From NCBI RefSeq assembly GCF_014138625.1, contig NZ_JACJHY010000017.1, forward strand, positions 62,001-126,000: a stretch of DNA of 64,000 nt, written 5' to 3'. Each line of letters starts with the position of its first letter. Position 1 is the stretch's first letter. The notes below the pieces were generated by a model. It saw only the letters and a program-made list of their open reading frames with translations. It made no database searches and was not told the origin of the DNA. Shown piece after piece: positions 1 to 11,500 of the stretch. Source of the DNA: Aminobacter ciceronei (lineage in GTDB: Bacteria; Pseudomonadota; Alphaproteobacteria; Rhizobiales; Rhizobiaceae). A program made the position numbers and the translations under genes.

Positions 1-1110
1 CGCGACATCATCCACCGCATCAAGGACCGCTTCCCGCTGCATGTTCTGGTCTGGCCGGTGCGGGTTCAGGGCGAGACGTCGGGTGCGGAAGTGGCCGCTG
101 CGGTCAACGGCTTCAACGAACTGTCCGAGCTCGGTGCGATCAGGCGCCCCGACCTTTTGATCGTGGCGCGCGGCGGCGGCAGCCTCGAAGACCTCTGGGG
201 CTTCAACGACGAAGGGCTTGTCCGCGCCGTTGCCGCTTCGCACATCCCGGTCATCTCGGCCGTCGGCCACGAAACCGACTGGACGCTGATCGACCTCGCC
301 GCCGACAGGCGGGCGCCGACGCCGACGGGTGCCGCCGAGCTTGCCGTGCCTGTCAAAGCCGAACTCGAGGCCGTGCTCGCCAATCTCGGCGCACGGCTGC
401 GCGGCGCGGTATCGCGCATGATCGACCGGCGCAGCCAGGCTGTTCGCGCAGCCGCACGCGCCTTGCCCACTCCGGACCAGTTGCTGGCGCTACCCCGCCG
501 CCGCTTCGACGAGGCGACAAGCCGGCTCGGCCGGGCGCTGACCGTCACCACCGAGCGCAAGCGCGCCCGGCTGTCGGCGGTGCGCCTGTCGCCGGCGACG
601 TTGGCGCGCCGCATCAGCGAAACCCGCCGCCATCTCGACCGTGACATGCTGCGCGCCGATGCAGCGTTGCGAGCGATGGTGCGCGAAAAGCGCATCCGGT
701 TCGACCGCACCAAAGGCCGGCTGTCGCCGGAACCACTGGTCCGCCGCCAGGAGGCATTTGGCCAGCAGCTCACGGCGCTGGAACGCCGCGCCGTGCTTGC
801 GGTCGGGCGTAGGCTCGAACGCGCGCGGACGAGCCTGTCACAGGCGGACCGGCTGATGGCGACGCTGTCGCACAAGGCGGTGCTGGCACGCGGCTTCGCG
901 CTTGTTCGCGATGCCGACGGCACGGTGCTCAAGCGCGCCTCCGAAGTGGCCGCGGGTGCGGCGCTGTCGATCGAATTCGCCGACGGCACGACCAATGCGA
1001 TCGCCACCAGCGGCAGCGCGATTGCGGCAAGCGGCGAGGCCAAGCCAAAGCCGGTGGCCAGACCAGCAGCCAAGGTCAAGGAACCCGGCAATCAGGGCAG
1101 CCTGTTCTAA
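1..1110 (+). CDS. xseA: Exodeoxyribonuclease VII large subunit, 5' end missing
   Basis: The reading frame is open from the first base of the window, so the N-terminal OB-fold region lies outside it. What remains is the catalytic part and the coiled-coil C-terminal region. The visible motifs [11 protein letters not shown] and [11 protein letters not shown], close to the window start, are hallmarks of XseA. The enzyme degrades single-stranded DNA with XseB in the cytoplasm. The tail is a long Arg/Ala-rich helical region followed by a short lysine/proline-rich end. The gene stops 11 bases before the convergent AsmA-like gene. Family assignment is secure; the start cannot be seen. Confidence 0.95.
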   Translation, partial: RDIIHRIKDRFPLHVLVWPVRVQGETSGAEVAAAVNGFNELSELGAIRRPDLLIVARGGGSLEDLWGFNDEGLVRAVAASHIPVISAVGHETDWTLIDLAADRRAPTPTGAAELAVPVKAELEAVLANLGARLRGAVSRMIDRRSQAVRAAARALPTPDQLLALPRRRFDEATSRLGRALTVTTERKRARLSAVRLSPATLARRISETRRHLDRDMLRADAALRAMVREKRIRFDRTKGRLSPEPLVRRQEAFGQQLTALERRAVLAVGRRLERARTSLSQADRLMATLSHKAVLARGFALVRDADGTVLKRASEVAAGAALSIEFADGTTNAIATSGSAIAASGEAKPKPVARPAAKVKEPGNQGSLF

Positions 1111-1121
1111 AGCGACAGGGG

Positions 1122-2999
1122 TCAGTCGCCCGTAGGCGACGAGATAACGGGCGCCACCAGCGGCGAAATGAACGGTGCGCTCCACGAGCCGCCGACGAAG
1201 AATGCCGTTGGCCGCACCGCCGGTGCAACAGGGGTTGTCGTCGTCGAGGAAGAGGCGGTGATCTCCTTGGCCTCGATCGCACCCGAGAGCGCGAGCCCAC
1301 GACCGACATAAGGCACGATGCCGGTCAGCCAGATGCGGCTCGTCGGCGTGCGTGCCTCCGCCTTGTCGATCTTGGCAACACCGTTGGAGATGGTCGCCTT
1401 GAGCTCGACACCATCGACCGGCAGCGTACCGCCCGAGACTTCGTCGAGCGAGAAGAAACCGCGATCGGCGGTACGCTTGAGGAAGGCCGCCATGTCGAGC
1501 CCGGCAATCGCGCCGACGCCGAAGGTGGCGGCGACCGAGCCGTTGGCATTCTCCAGCAGCGTGTTCCAGTTCAGGCCCGGGCCCTGGAGGATAACCGACA
1601 CGGTGCCGCGGCCGATCGGCACGATGTGGCTCATGCCCGCCGCGGTGCCGAAGGCGCCGCCGTCGATGTCGGACGCAAGCAACCGCATCTCCGCCTGTGT
1701 GCCGGCGGGCTTACGGTCGAAACGGATGCTGGCCTGGACATTGCCGCCAAAGGCTTCCGCATCGGAAATGTCGAATGCCGCCAGCCCACCCTTGACCTGT
1801 GCCGTTGCCGCGACCTCGGCGAGCGCGATGGAACCGGCCGTCGCCTTCGTCGCCGACAGCCTGAGATCGAGATTGATGCGGTCGGAAAAGCTGGTGTCGA
1901 TCTCGGCCGTCGTGGGCCCGTTTGCCGGGGTCATGGGCGCGAAGGACGAGGCAAACGTCATCAGGTCGAGCGTGTCGAAAGCCAGTGTGCCCGAAAGCGC
2001 CGGCACGGGCCCATCGAGCGACAGATCGAGGATGCCCATGCCGGGATTGCCGTCGAGCGTGACTTGCGCGTTCTCGATCTTGAGGCGGGACACATCGCCC
2101 GTAATCTTGGAGGCGAGCGAAATCGATCCGACAGGGCTTCCAGGCAGGATGCCCGGCTTGGACCATTCCAGCATGCGCCGGAAGGACGGCGATACGATCT
2201 TGGCCTGGCCATCGACATGCGCATCGGGGCCCATGTCGATGGTGCCGTCGAACGAGGCTTCGACAGGCGCCGATTTCAGCGAAGCGACGATCGGTGCCTC
2301 GCCACCGGCAAACAGCATCAGCGGACGCGGCGACGACAATTCGATCGCCACCTGCTCGCCATGCCAGACACCGGTTGCCGTGAGCTTCCCGGCTTTGTTC
2401 AGCGCCGGCAGGCTGGCCTTGCCGGTGAGGTCGCTCAGGAGTTCGTCCTCGCCCTCGTCGGAAACGGCCACGACACGGCCATCGATGAACTCGACGGCGC
2501 CGAATTCGTCATCAGGCAGCGCACTGAGGTCAGGTTCGGCAGGATTCGACGCGACGGTGGCGCGGGCACGCTCGATGGCGCGGCTGAGGCGCCCGCCGGT
2601 CGAATGCGGCATCTCCACGCCGCCGTCGGCAAGCCGCTTCAGGCGCAAAGTCGGCCGGATGAAATGCGCGTCGGAGAAATCGACATTGCCGCTGAGCGCC
2701 GAAAGCGCCGACAGCTCGATTTCAACGCGTTCGGCCTCGATGACCGGCGAACCCTTCTCGTCATCCCAGTCGGTCAGGGTGACGTCGGTCAGGGTGGCGC
2801 GGAACACCGGCCAGATCTCGATGTCGGGCGTGCCTTCGATCGACACGCGGAAGCCGCTCCACGCGCTCATCTCGAAGGCGATGCGGTCCTTGACGATCTG
2901 GGTGGAAGCGATGAACGGCACGGCGGCAACGGTGGCGGCGATCAGGATGATGAGTCCTGTGATCGCCCAGATGCTGCGCCTGAACAGTGGTGATGGCAT
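1122..2999 (-). CDS. AsmA family protein
   Basis: A 625-residue protein with one N-terminal membrane helix (residues about 8-28) followed by a large periplasmic, beta-rich region typical of the AsmA/TamB-like group. These proteins are linked to outer-membrane assembly and anterograde phospholipid transport. I chose the ATG at 2999 because it gives the usual MPSPLFRRSIW-type short cytoplasmic start directly before the membrane helix; the frame stays open upstream, but that stretch is basic and cysteine-rich and looks non-coding. It converges on xseA and is divergent from the acetoacetyl-CoA synthetase gene. The exact lipid role of this paralogue is unknown. Confidence 0.85.
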   Translation of the reverse strand: MPSPLFRRSIWAITGLIILIAATVAAVPFIASTQIVKDRIAFEMSAWSGFRVSIEGTPDIEIWPVFRATLTDVTLTDWDDEKGSPVIEAERVEIELSALSALSGNVDFSDAHFIRPTLRLKRLADGGVEMPHSTGGRLSRAIERARATVASNPAEPDLSALPDDEFGAVEFIDGRVVAVSDEGEDELLSDLTGKASLPALNKAGKLTATGVWHGEQVAIELSSPRPLMLFAGGEAPIVASLKSAPVEASFDGTIDMGPDAHVDGQAKIVSPSFRRMLEWSKPGILPGSPVGSISLASKITGDVSRLKIENAQVTLDGNPGMGILDLSLDGPVPALSGTLAFDTLDLMTFASSFAPMTPANGPTTAEIDTSFSDRINLDLRLSATKATAGSIALAEVAATAQVKGGLAAFDISDAEAFGGNVQASIRFDRKPAGTQAEMRLLASDIDGGAFGTAAGMSHIVPIGRGTVSVILQGPGLNWNTLLENANGSVAATFGVGAIAGLDMAAFLKRTADRGFFSLDEVSGGTLPVDGVELKATISNGVAKIDKAEARTPTSRIWLTGIVPYVGRGLALSGAIEAKEITASSSTTTTPVAPAVRPTAFFVGGSWSAPFISPLVAPVISSPTGD

Positions 3000-3181
3000 G
3001 TTGCCCTTGTGCCGCCCGTGCTGCGCCGTTGTGGCTAACGGGTGTAACCGAGTAACGCGGCATTTCAAGTCTTTGTGGCCATGCGATGACGTTTGCGCAC
3101 AGCGCAATGGCGCTAATCGACATTTCCTTGATCTGCTGCAGTGCGACATGCATAACCATGCGCGTTCTGGGAGAGATGCCG

Positions 3182-5140
<1,959 letters not shown>

Positions 5141-5204
5141 GACGCGGCATGCCTAACAAGACGTAACCGCCAAATTTACCTAGACTTCAGGAGTGGTACA
5201 CTTT

Positions 5205-5370
5205 CGTAAATTTTTCATCACTGGGGTAAGGTGCTGTTAAGGTTCGACCCTGATAGTCGTTGTCAACTTGAGGGAGAAATCCCTTTCCTCATCTCTGAGG
5301 ATAGCCAGTTCAGCTCAAGTCCCCGTTGAAACAGCATCTACCTTAAGGGCGCCCCAGTGGCGCCTTTTTC
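5205..5370 (+). ncRNA. Candidate structured small RNA (or long 3' UTR) with intrinsic terminator
   Basis: The 250-base gap after acsA2 has no plausible ORF but shows ordered pairings. GCTGTT (5233-5238) pairs with AACAGC (5330-5335), ACTTGAG (5266-5272) with CTCAAGT (5314-5320), and CCTC/GAGG (5287-5300) forms an apical hairpin. The nested order suggests a rod-shaped RNA. An intrinsic terminator ends it. A possible promoter, TTTACC-N16-TACACT, lies at about 5175-5202, which would give a transcript of roughly 165 nt. I do not recognise an Rfam family; the length recalls 6S RNA but I cannot match its conserved core. It could also be only the 3' UTR of acsA2. Confidence 0.4.
5348..5370 (+). terminator. 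Intrinsic terminator
   Basis: Perfect 6-bp stem GGCGCC (5348-5353) / GGCGCC (5359-5364), loop CCAGT, followed by TTTTTCTTT. It ends the candidate small RNA or the acsA2 transcript and lies just before the convergent permease gene. Confidence 0.85.
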
Positions 5371-5392
5371 TTTAGCCTGGTCTAAAAAGAAC

Positions 5393-7114
5393 TTAGAGCG
5401 ATGCCTCGGCGTCGCGCACCAGCGCGCCCGAAAGCAACACCACCGGTACCATGGCGGTAATGATGATGACGATTGCCGCCACCGCCCCTTCTTCCGGGAC
5501 GCCGCGTGAGGCGTTTTCATAGACATGCGTCGCCAGCGTGCTGAAGCCGAAGGGCCTGAGCAGGATGGTCGCCGACAGTTCCTTGACGGTGTCGACGAAG
5601 ACGAGAACCGCAGCTGTCAGGATCGCCGGCTTGAGCAATGGCAGAAGCACGCTGGCAGCACTTTGCGCCGGCGTCTTGCCGAGGCTGCGCGCAGCTTCGT
5701 CGAGGCTGCCAGGCAGCTTCTCCATGCCGGAGCGGACCGCGCCCTCGGCCAGGGCAACGAAGCGGATGGTGCAGGCAATGATCACCGCCGCGGCCGAGCC
5801 GGTGAGCAGCAGCCCGGTCGAGAATCCGAGCCAGGCGCGCGCAAAGGTATCGAGCGAATTGTCGAAGCGTGCCAGCACGAACAGCAGGCCGAGCCCGAGG
5901 ATGCCTCCGGGAAGGGCGTAGCCGACCGAGGCGAGACGCACGGTGGCGGCCATGGCCCGGCCTTTCGACAGGCGCTGGGCATTGAGCAGGAACAGCGCAA
6001 TGACGACGGTGAAGATGGCCGTCAGCGACGCCGTCATCAGGCTGTTGAGGAAGGCGCTGGCCACGTCGGGCGAGACGAACTGCTCGAGCCGGCGCGAGGC
6101 ATATTGGCCGAAGATGGTGATCGGCACGCCGAAGCCGCTGAGGATCGGCAACGACACGGCGGCAGGCAGGGCAAAGCGCCTCCAGCCCTTGAGGGCTGTG
6201 CGAGGCGGATGAACCTTGAGATGGGTGCCGCGCCCGGAATGGAAGCGCTGACGCCGGCGCGCCCATTGCTCGGCGACGAGCAGGAGCAGCACAAGCACCA
6301 GCATCAGGATGGCGATCTGCGCGCCGCCCTCCAGGCTGCCGCGGTTGAGCCAGGTGGTGTAGACGGCGACCGTCAGCGTGCGGACGCCGAAATATTCGGC
6401 GGCGCCGATGTCGTTGATCGTCTCCATCAGCACCAGGGCGACACCGGCAACGATGGCCGGCCGCGCCACGGGCAGAAGCACGCGCCAGAACACGCGTGCC
6501 GGCGATGCGCCGAGCGTGCGCGCGACGTCGGCGATGTTGCGGCCCTGCATCAGGAAGACGATGCGGGTGGTGAGATAGACGTAAGGATAGAGCACAGAGG
6601 CGAGTACGAAGGCCGTGCCCCAGGTCGAGCGGATATCGGGAAACCAGTAGTCGCGGATCGTCTCAAAACCGAAAATTGCGCGGACCAGGCTCTGCACCGG
6701 CCCCTGGTAATGGAAGAACTCGCCAAAGGCATAGGCCGCGAGATAGGGCGGCACGGCCAGCGGCAGCACCAGCGCCCAGGACAGGATGCGGCGGAAGGGA
6801 AAATCATAAGCGACGACCGCCCAGGCGCAGGCGACGCCGGCAATCGATGTGAGTGCGGCCACCATCGCCAGCAGCGCCAGCGTCGTGCGCGTGGCGCCGG
6901 GCAGCACGTTGGCGATCAGATGCGGCCAGTCCTCGCCCGTACCGGAAAGCGCGACGAAGGCGAGCGACAGAACCGGCAGGATGACGACGATGCCGACGGC
7001 GAGCGCCAGCGTGCCGATAAGCGGATGGCGCAGGCGCTTGACGGGCAACGGCCTGACGCCCGCGGCCGACGCCACGCCTGATGCTCCCGCCTCTGCTCCG
7101 CCTGTCGTCGGCAA
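5393..7114 (-). CDS. Ferric iron ABC transporter permease (FbpB/AfuB type, duplicated permease domain)
   Basis: A 573-residue inner-membrane protein with about 12 membrane helices in two homologous halves, the fused arrangement of FbpB/AfuB-type ferric permeases. Each half carries an EAA loop that docks the ATPase (ADVARTLGASPARVFWRVLLP and DEAARSLGKTPAQSAASVLL, the first at about residue 190 and the second near 490). A TTG start at 7114 is preferred because AGAGGA sits 7 bases upstream. It lies downstream of the ferric-binding protein gene, separated by a terminator-like hairpin. No ATPase gene adjoins, so the energy-coupling subunit must be encoded elsewhere or shared. Confidence 0.88.
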   Translation of the reverse strand: MPTTGGAEAGASGVASAAGVRPLPVKRLRHPLIGTLALAVGIVVILPVLSLAFVALSGTGEDWPHLIANVLPGATRTTLALLAMVAALTSIAGVACAWAVVAYDFPFRRILSWALVLPLAVPPYLAAYAFGEFFHYQGPVQSLVRAIFGFETIRDYWFPDIRSTWGTAFVLASVLYPYVYLTTRIVFLMQGRNIADVARTLGASPARVFWRVLLPVARPAIVAGVALVLMETINDIGAAEYFGVRTLTVAVYTTWLNRGSLEGGAQIAILMLVLVLLLLVAEQWARRRQRFHSGRGTHLKVHPPRTALKGWRRFALPAAVSLPILSGFGVPITIFGQYASRRLEQFVSPDVASAFLNSLMTASLTAIFTVVIALFLLNAQRLSKGRAMAATVRLASVGYALPGGILGLGLLFVLARFDNSLDTFARAWLGFSTGLLLTGSAAAVIIACTIRFVALAEGAVRSGMEKLPGSLDEAARSLGKTPAQSAASVLLPLLKPAILTAAVLVFVDTVKELSATILLRPFGFSTLATHVYENASRGVPEEGAVAAIVIIITAMVPVVLLSGALVRDAEASL

Positions 7115-7226
7115 AGATCAATCCTCTCTGCGGCGTCGCGCGTTCCCGTTGGACGCACATGACGCTCCATCGAATCTGCGCTTCGTCTTCAATCGATGCC
7201 GTTTTCGGGCCGCTGCGCCAATGCAG

Positions 7227-7258
7227 AAAAGCCGGACCGATCATCGCCCGGCCCGGCT
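7227..7258 (-). terminator. Terminator or attenuator between iron-binding protein and permease genes
   Basis: On the minus strand AGCCGGGCC pairs with GGTCCGGCT (9 bp, one G-T) followed by TTTT. It follows the binding-protein gene directly, so it should cut most transcripts and keep the binding protein in excess over the permease, as is common for periplasmic-binding-protein operons. Confidence 0.65.
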
Positions 7259-7283
7259 CTTCCTCAGTTCATGTCGCTGCCTA

Positions 7284-8330
7284 TCAGCTGCTCGGGCCGT
7301 CGTCGAGGCCGACGCGATCGACCATCTCGGACGCTGGCTTGCGGCCCTTGGCCACGTCGACCAGTGGCAAGGTGTCGGCGTTGAGCGTGCCGAACGCCTT
7401 GACCGTCTCGGATGGCTCGAGGCCCGGCTCGACCGGATATTCGTAGTTCTTCTCGGCGTAGACCTGCTGGGCCTTGTGGCTGGCGAGGAAGCGGATCAGC
7501 TTGACGGCGTTGTCACGGTTCGGCGCGTTCTTGGCGAGTGCTGCGCCTGAGATGTTGACGTGGGTCAGGCCGTTCTCGAAGGTCGGGAAGAGCACGTTGA
7601 TGGCGTTGCCCCATTCCTTTTCCTTCGGGTCCTTCTCGTTGTTGCGCATCAGGCCGACATAATAGGTGTTGCCGATGGCGATGTCGCACTCGCCGGCGGC
7701 AATCGCGCCGGCCTGCGGACGGTCGCCGCCGTCAGGCTTCTTGGCGAGGTTGGCCTTGAGGCCCTTCATCCACTCTTCGGTCTTTTCCGGACCCCAGTGG
7801 GCAATGGCTGCCGAGAACAAAGCGAGGTTGTAGTCGTGCTGGCCCGAACGCATGCAGATCTTGCCCTTCCACTTGGGATCGGCAAGCTCGGCATAGGTGA
7901 TGGCGGTGTCCTTGACGCGCTCCTTCGAGGCGTAGATGACGCGGGCGCGCTTGGTGACGCCGAACCAGTTGCCATCCGGATCGCGATACTCGGCCGGCAG
8001 CAGCTTGTTGACTTCCTCGTCGACCAGCGGCTGGGTGACGCCTTTTTCCTTGGCCGAGGTGAGACGGGCGATGTCGACGGTCATGATGACGTCGGCCGGC
8101 GAATTGGCGCCCTCTGCCAGGACGCGTTCCTCAAGACCCTTGTCGAGGAACAGCACTTCGGTCTTGATGCCCGTCTCGGCCGTGAAGGCCTCGAGAACCG
8201 GCTTGATCAGATCGGGCTGGCGATAGGTGTAGATGTTCACGACGCCATCGGCGAGCGCCGACGTGGTGAAGAGTGCGGCAATGGCAAGCGCACCGCCTGC
8301 GACGGCCGACCTGGCGTTTCCAATCTTCAT
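7284..8330 (-). CDS. Iron(III) ABC transporter periplasmic substrate-binding protein (FbpA/FutA type)
   Basis: A 348-residue secreted binding protein. It starts MKIGNARSAVAGGALAIAA and has a Sec signal peptide cleaved after about TSALA (residue 26). The mature start, DGVVNIYTYRQPDLIKPV, is the typical first strand of FbpA/FutA proteins, and GNTYYVGLM supplies the conserved tyrosine-rich iron-ligand region. ATG at 8330 has GGAGAG immediately upstream. It captures ferric iron in the periplasm for the permease downstream. Regulation by iron is indicated by the perfect Irr box about 125 bases upstream of the start. Confidence 0.9.
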   Translation of the reverse strand: MKIGNARSAVAGGALAIAALFTTSALADGVVNIYTYRQPDLIKPVLEAFTAETGIKTEVLFLDKGLEERVLAEGANSPADVIMTVDIARLTSAKEKGVTQPLVDEEVNKLLPAEYRDPDGNWFGVTKRARVIYASKERVKDTAITYAELADPKWKGKICMRSGQHDYNLALFSAAIAHWGPEKTEEWMKGLKANLAKKPDGGDRPQAGAIAAGECDIAIGNTYYVGLMRNNEKDPKEKEWGNAINVLFPTFENGLTHVNISGAALAKNAPNRDNAVKLIRFLASHKAQQVYAEKNYEYPVEPGLEPSETVKAFGTLNADTLPLVDVAKGRKPASEMVDRVGLDDGPSS

Positions 8331-8454
8331 TTTTCTCTCCTGGCCAAAGGGGGCAAATTCCCTCAGGGAACATATGGCAGCCTCGATTTCGAGACTGCTT
8401 CCCCTATGGTCATCGTGACTCTTCCGGTCAAGTTTAAAGGTCAGCCATATCAAT

Positions 8455-8475
8455 AGTTTAGAAAACTTCTAAACT
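8455..8475. promoter_or_regulatory. Irr box (iron control element)
   Basis: Perfect inverted repeat with 9-bp arms AGTTTAGAA / TTCTAAACT and a 3-base centre. The core TTTAGAAAACTTCTAAA at 8457-8473 equals the rhizobial Irr/ICE consensus TTTAGAA-N3-TTCTAAA. A likely minus-strand promoter TTGACC-N17-CATAGG lies on the gene side (about 8393-8432), so the box would sit upstream of the -35, a position more usual for activation than for steric repression; that last point is inference. Confidence 0.85.
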
Positions 8476-8578
8476 GGAGCATTTCATACCGGATTCAAGG
8501 ACTTGTTCGACAATTTCTAACAATCGCATGGCTTGTTCACGAAAATGTGCGGAAATGTCGCACCTCGCTAACAAGCCA

Positions 8579-11500
8579 CTACTCGGCAAGGACGCGCGTC
8601 GAGGGGAAAGTCACCTCGACAAGCGTGCCCTCGCCGGGCGTCGACGCGATGGCAAAACGGGCGCGATTGGCCTCGACCATCGCCTTGGTCAGCGGCAGTC
8701 CGAGACCGGTGCCGTCGCCGCGCGAGCGCTTCAGCGAGTTGATCTGCTTGAACGGCTTCAGCGCCTGCTCGATCTCGGCCTGGCTCATGCCGATGCCGGT
8801 GTCGCGCACCCGCATGACGATGTCGCCCGAGGTCTCGTAGGAGGTCGAGACGATGACCTGACCGCCGGCCTGGGTATAGCGCACGGCGTTGGACAGCACA
8901 TTGAGCGCGATCTGGCGGATCGAGCGTCGGTCGGCGACGATCTCGGGCAGGCGCGAGGCAAAGCTGGAGCGGATGATGACGCGCTCGCGATTGGCCTGCG
9001 GCTGCATCATCGCCACGGTCTCGGCAAGGGTGTCGTTGAGCGACACCGCCTCGTAATCCATCTCCTGCTGGCCGGCCTCGATCTTGGAAATGTCGAGCAA
9101 GTCGTTGACCAGCGACAGCACATGGTTGCCGGAGCGGTTGATGTCGCGGAGATAGTCGCGATAGCGGTCATTGGCGACCGGGCCGAACTTCTCGTCGACC
9201 ATCAGTTCGGAAAAACCGATGATGGCGTTGAGCGGAGTGCGGATCTCGTGGCTGATGCGGGCGAGAAAATCGGTCTTCTGGGACGACGACCGCTCGGCCA
9301 CGGCGCGCGCCTGGGTCAGTTCCTCCTCGGCGCGCTTCCACTGGGTGATGTCGCGGACCACGGCGCAGAAGCCGCTGTCGTTGGGCAGGCGTCCGATGGT
9401 CATGAACAACGGGATGAACCGGCCTTGCGCCTCGCGGCCGATGACCTCGCGGCCATCATTGAGCACGCTTGCCACGCCATGTTCGGACAGCCCGACGAGA
9501 TAGTCGCGCGCGGCACGCTGGCTCTCGATGGCGAACAGCGAATAGAACGGCTTGCCGGTAACCTCGTCGCTGTCGAAACCGAACAGGGCCTCGGCCGGAC
9601 GGCTGATCGAGCGGATGGCACCGTCGCGGTCGATCAGCACAACGCCGTCCGTGGCGGTGTCGATGATCGTGCGCATCTCGGCGAGACGCTCTTCGAGTTC
9701 GGCGACCTGTTCGACGGCATCCTCGACCTCGTCGTCGGCACTGATGCGGCGGACGACCAGCATCAGCGCCTTGCCGTCCTGCCACGGCACCGAGCGCAAC
9801 ACAGCTTCGATTGGGAACTCGTCGCCGTCGCGGGTCTTCAGTTTCAGGTCGTGGTCGGAACCGGGCTGGTCGCCGTAGCTCTCGGCGAACAGGGCATCGA
9901 GACCGCCTGCCCGCGACAGTTCGTCGACCGAGCCGTAGCCGGTCAGGTCGAGGAACTCGGCATTGGCGTAGTGCAGCACGTCACCGGCATGGATCAGCAC
10001 CGGCACCGGCAGTTGCTCGAGGATAGGTGCATCGACGGGTGTGTCGCGCCCAGCGGCCAGGGACGGGATGATTTCTTCGGCGCGCAGCGGCGGCTTTTCC
10101 GGCTCATTGCGCGTGACATCGACGGCTTCGATGACAGGCTCGACCGGCCGCACCGAAGCCAGCGAGACGATTTCCGCACTCTCGACGGCAAGCTGTTCGA
10201 CGGGTGCGGGCAGAGCCGCGTCTGAAGTCGCCGGCTCCTCGGCATCCGCCGCTCCATTTGGCTCCGGCTTTTCGCCGACAGCATGCTCGGGGGATTCATC
10301 TGCCACCAGCACATGCCCGGCCGTTTCAGCGGCCGCGGCTTCAGCATAGGCCGCGATCTCGGCCGAGGCGGCTTCGCCGTTCTTTTCCGAGACTGGCTTT
10401 TCCGCCGCGGACGTCGCCTCAGGCTTCGCAGCTGTTGGAATCTCGACCGCCTCAGTGGCTGCCGCCTGCTGCCTTGTCGCGACGATCTCGTGCGCGCGCT
10501 TCAGCTTCTCGCCGATCTCGCGGAATGCGCTGCGCTCGGTGCTGGAGAGGCCCTTGCCATTGGCGGGTTCTTCAGCCGCCGTCGGCCGGTGCTCGGCCAG
10601 GCGGATCACCTTGTCGGAATAGCGCCGATCATGCTTGCGATCGATCTCGAGAGCCGGAACTTCGCCGGCGAAAGGGTCATCAGCGTTGTTCGGCTCGGCG
10701 GCTTGCCGGGTTTCAACGGAAGGTGTTTCAGCAACCTCCGGTGCCAGTTGCCTGGCTTCGGTCGGACTGGCTTCAGGCGCCAGTACAGCAGGCTCGACAG
10801 CTAAGGGATTCGCCGGTTCAACGGCGATGGCTTCGGCTGCAGGCTGCACTACGCCGGCGTCCGGCTGTGGCTCGGCCTGTTCCGGATGCTTGCCGTTGGG
10901 AACCAGCGCCAGTCCGATGCGCTCGTGGTCGACGACAGCCTCGCCGGGGCGCGCCACGCCGAAACCGCGAAAGCCTTCAAAGCTGCGATCGCGGCCATAG
11001 ACCGGCAATGCGGCGAGATCGACCGGAATACGCCAGTCGGTGCCGGCGACCGGCCAGAGCACCGAGCGACCGGACCAGGTGTCGCGGCGCTGCAGCAGAC
11101 CCGCGATCTCGCCCGACGGGTCGAGTTCGAAGGTGGTCGAGACATCCTGGAAACGGCGGCCGACGACATCGGCCGCATGGTCGCCGACAACAGCCGCGAA
11201 TTCCGGCGAGATGGCGCTGAAACGGCCGTCGGCGTCAGTGCGCCAGACGAAGCGGACGGGGGCAGCCGAGCGATCCAGTGCCGGCCTGGCCGGCGCCAGC
11301 TGCGATGGCGCGGGCTGAGCGGCCACAGCGGGCTCTGCCGCGACGACAGGCTCTTCCAGAGGCTGCGAAACGTCAGCCGATTCGGCAACAGGCTCCGGCG
11401 CGGACGCCGGCTCGGCGGTCCGCTCTGACGGCGTGGCCGACCAGGCGACCGGCTCGGGCGCTGAGACCGGCTCGTTGGTTGGAACGTCACCTGCGGCAGG

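Noticed and set aside
5226-5240. CtrA-like GTAA-N7-TTAA
   Set aside because: One mismatch, and it lies inside the candidate RNA, not in a promoter.
5205-5370. 6S RNA or two-piece tmRNA at this place
   Set aside because: Length is similar to 6S, but I could not find the conserved central bubble or any tmRNA features.
5525-7081. 518-codon plus-strand open frame
   Set aside because: Antisense to the iron permease; rich in Arg/Gly/Gln and without structure.
8528-10225. 565-codon plus-strand open frame
   Set aside because: Antisense to the PAS kinase whose HisKA and ATPase motifs are clear; composition is that of a shadow.
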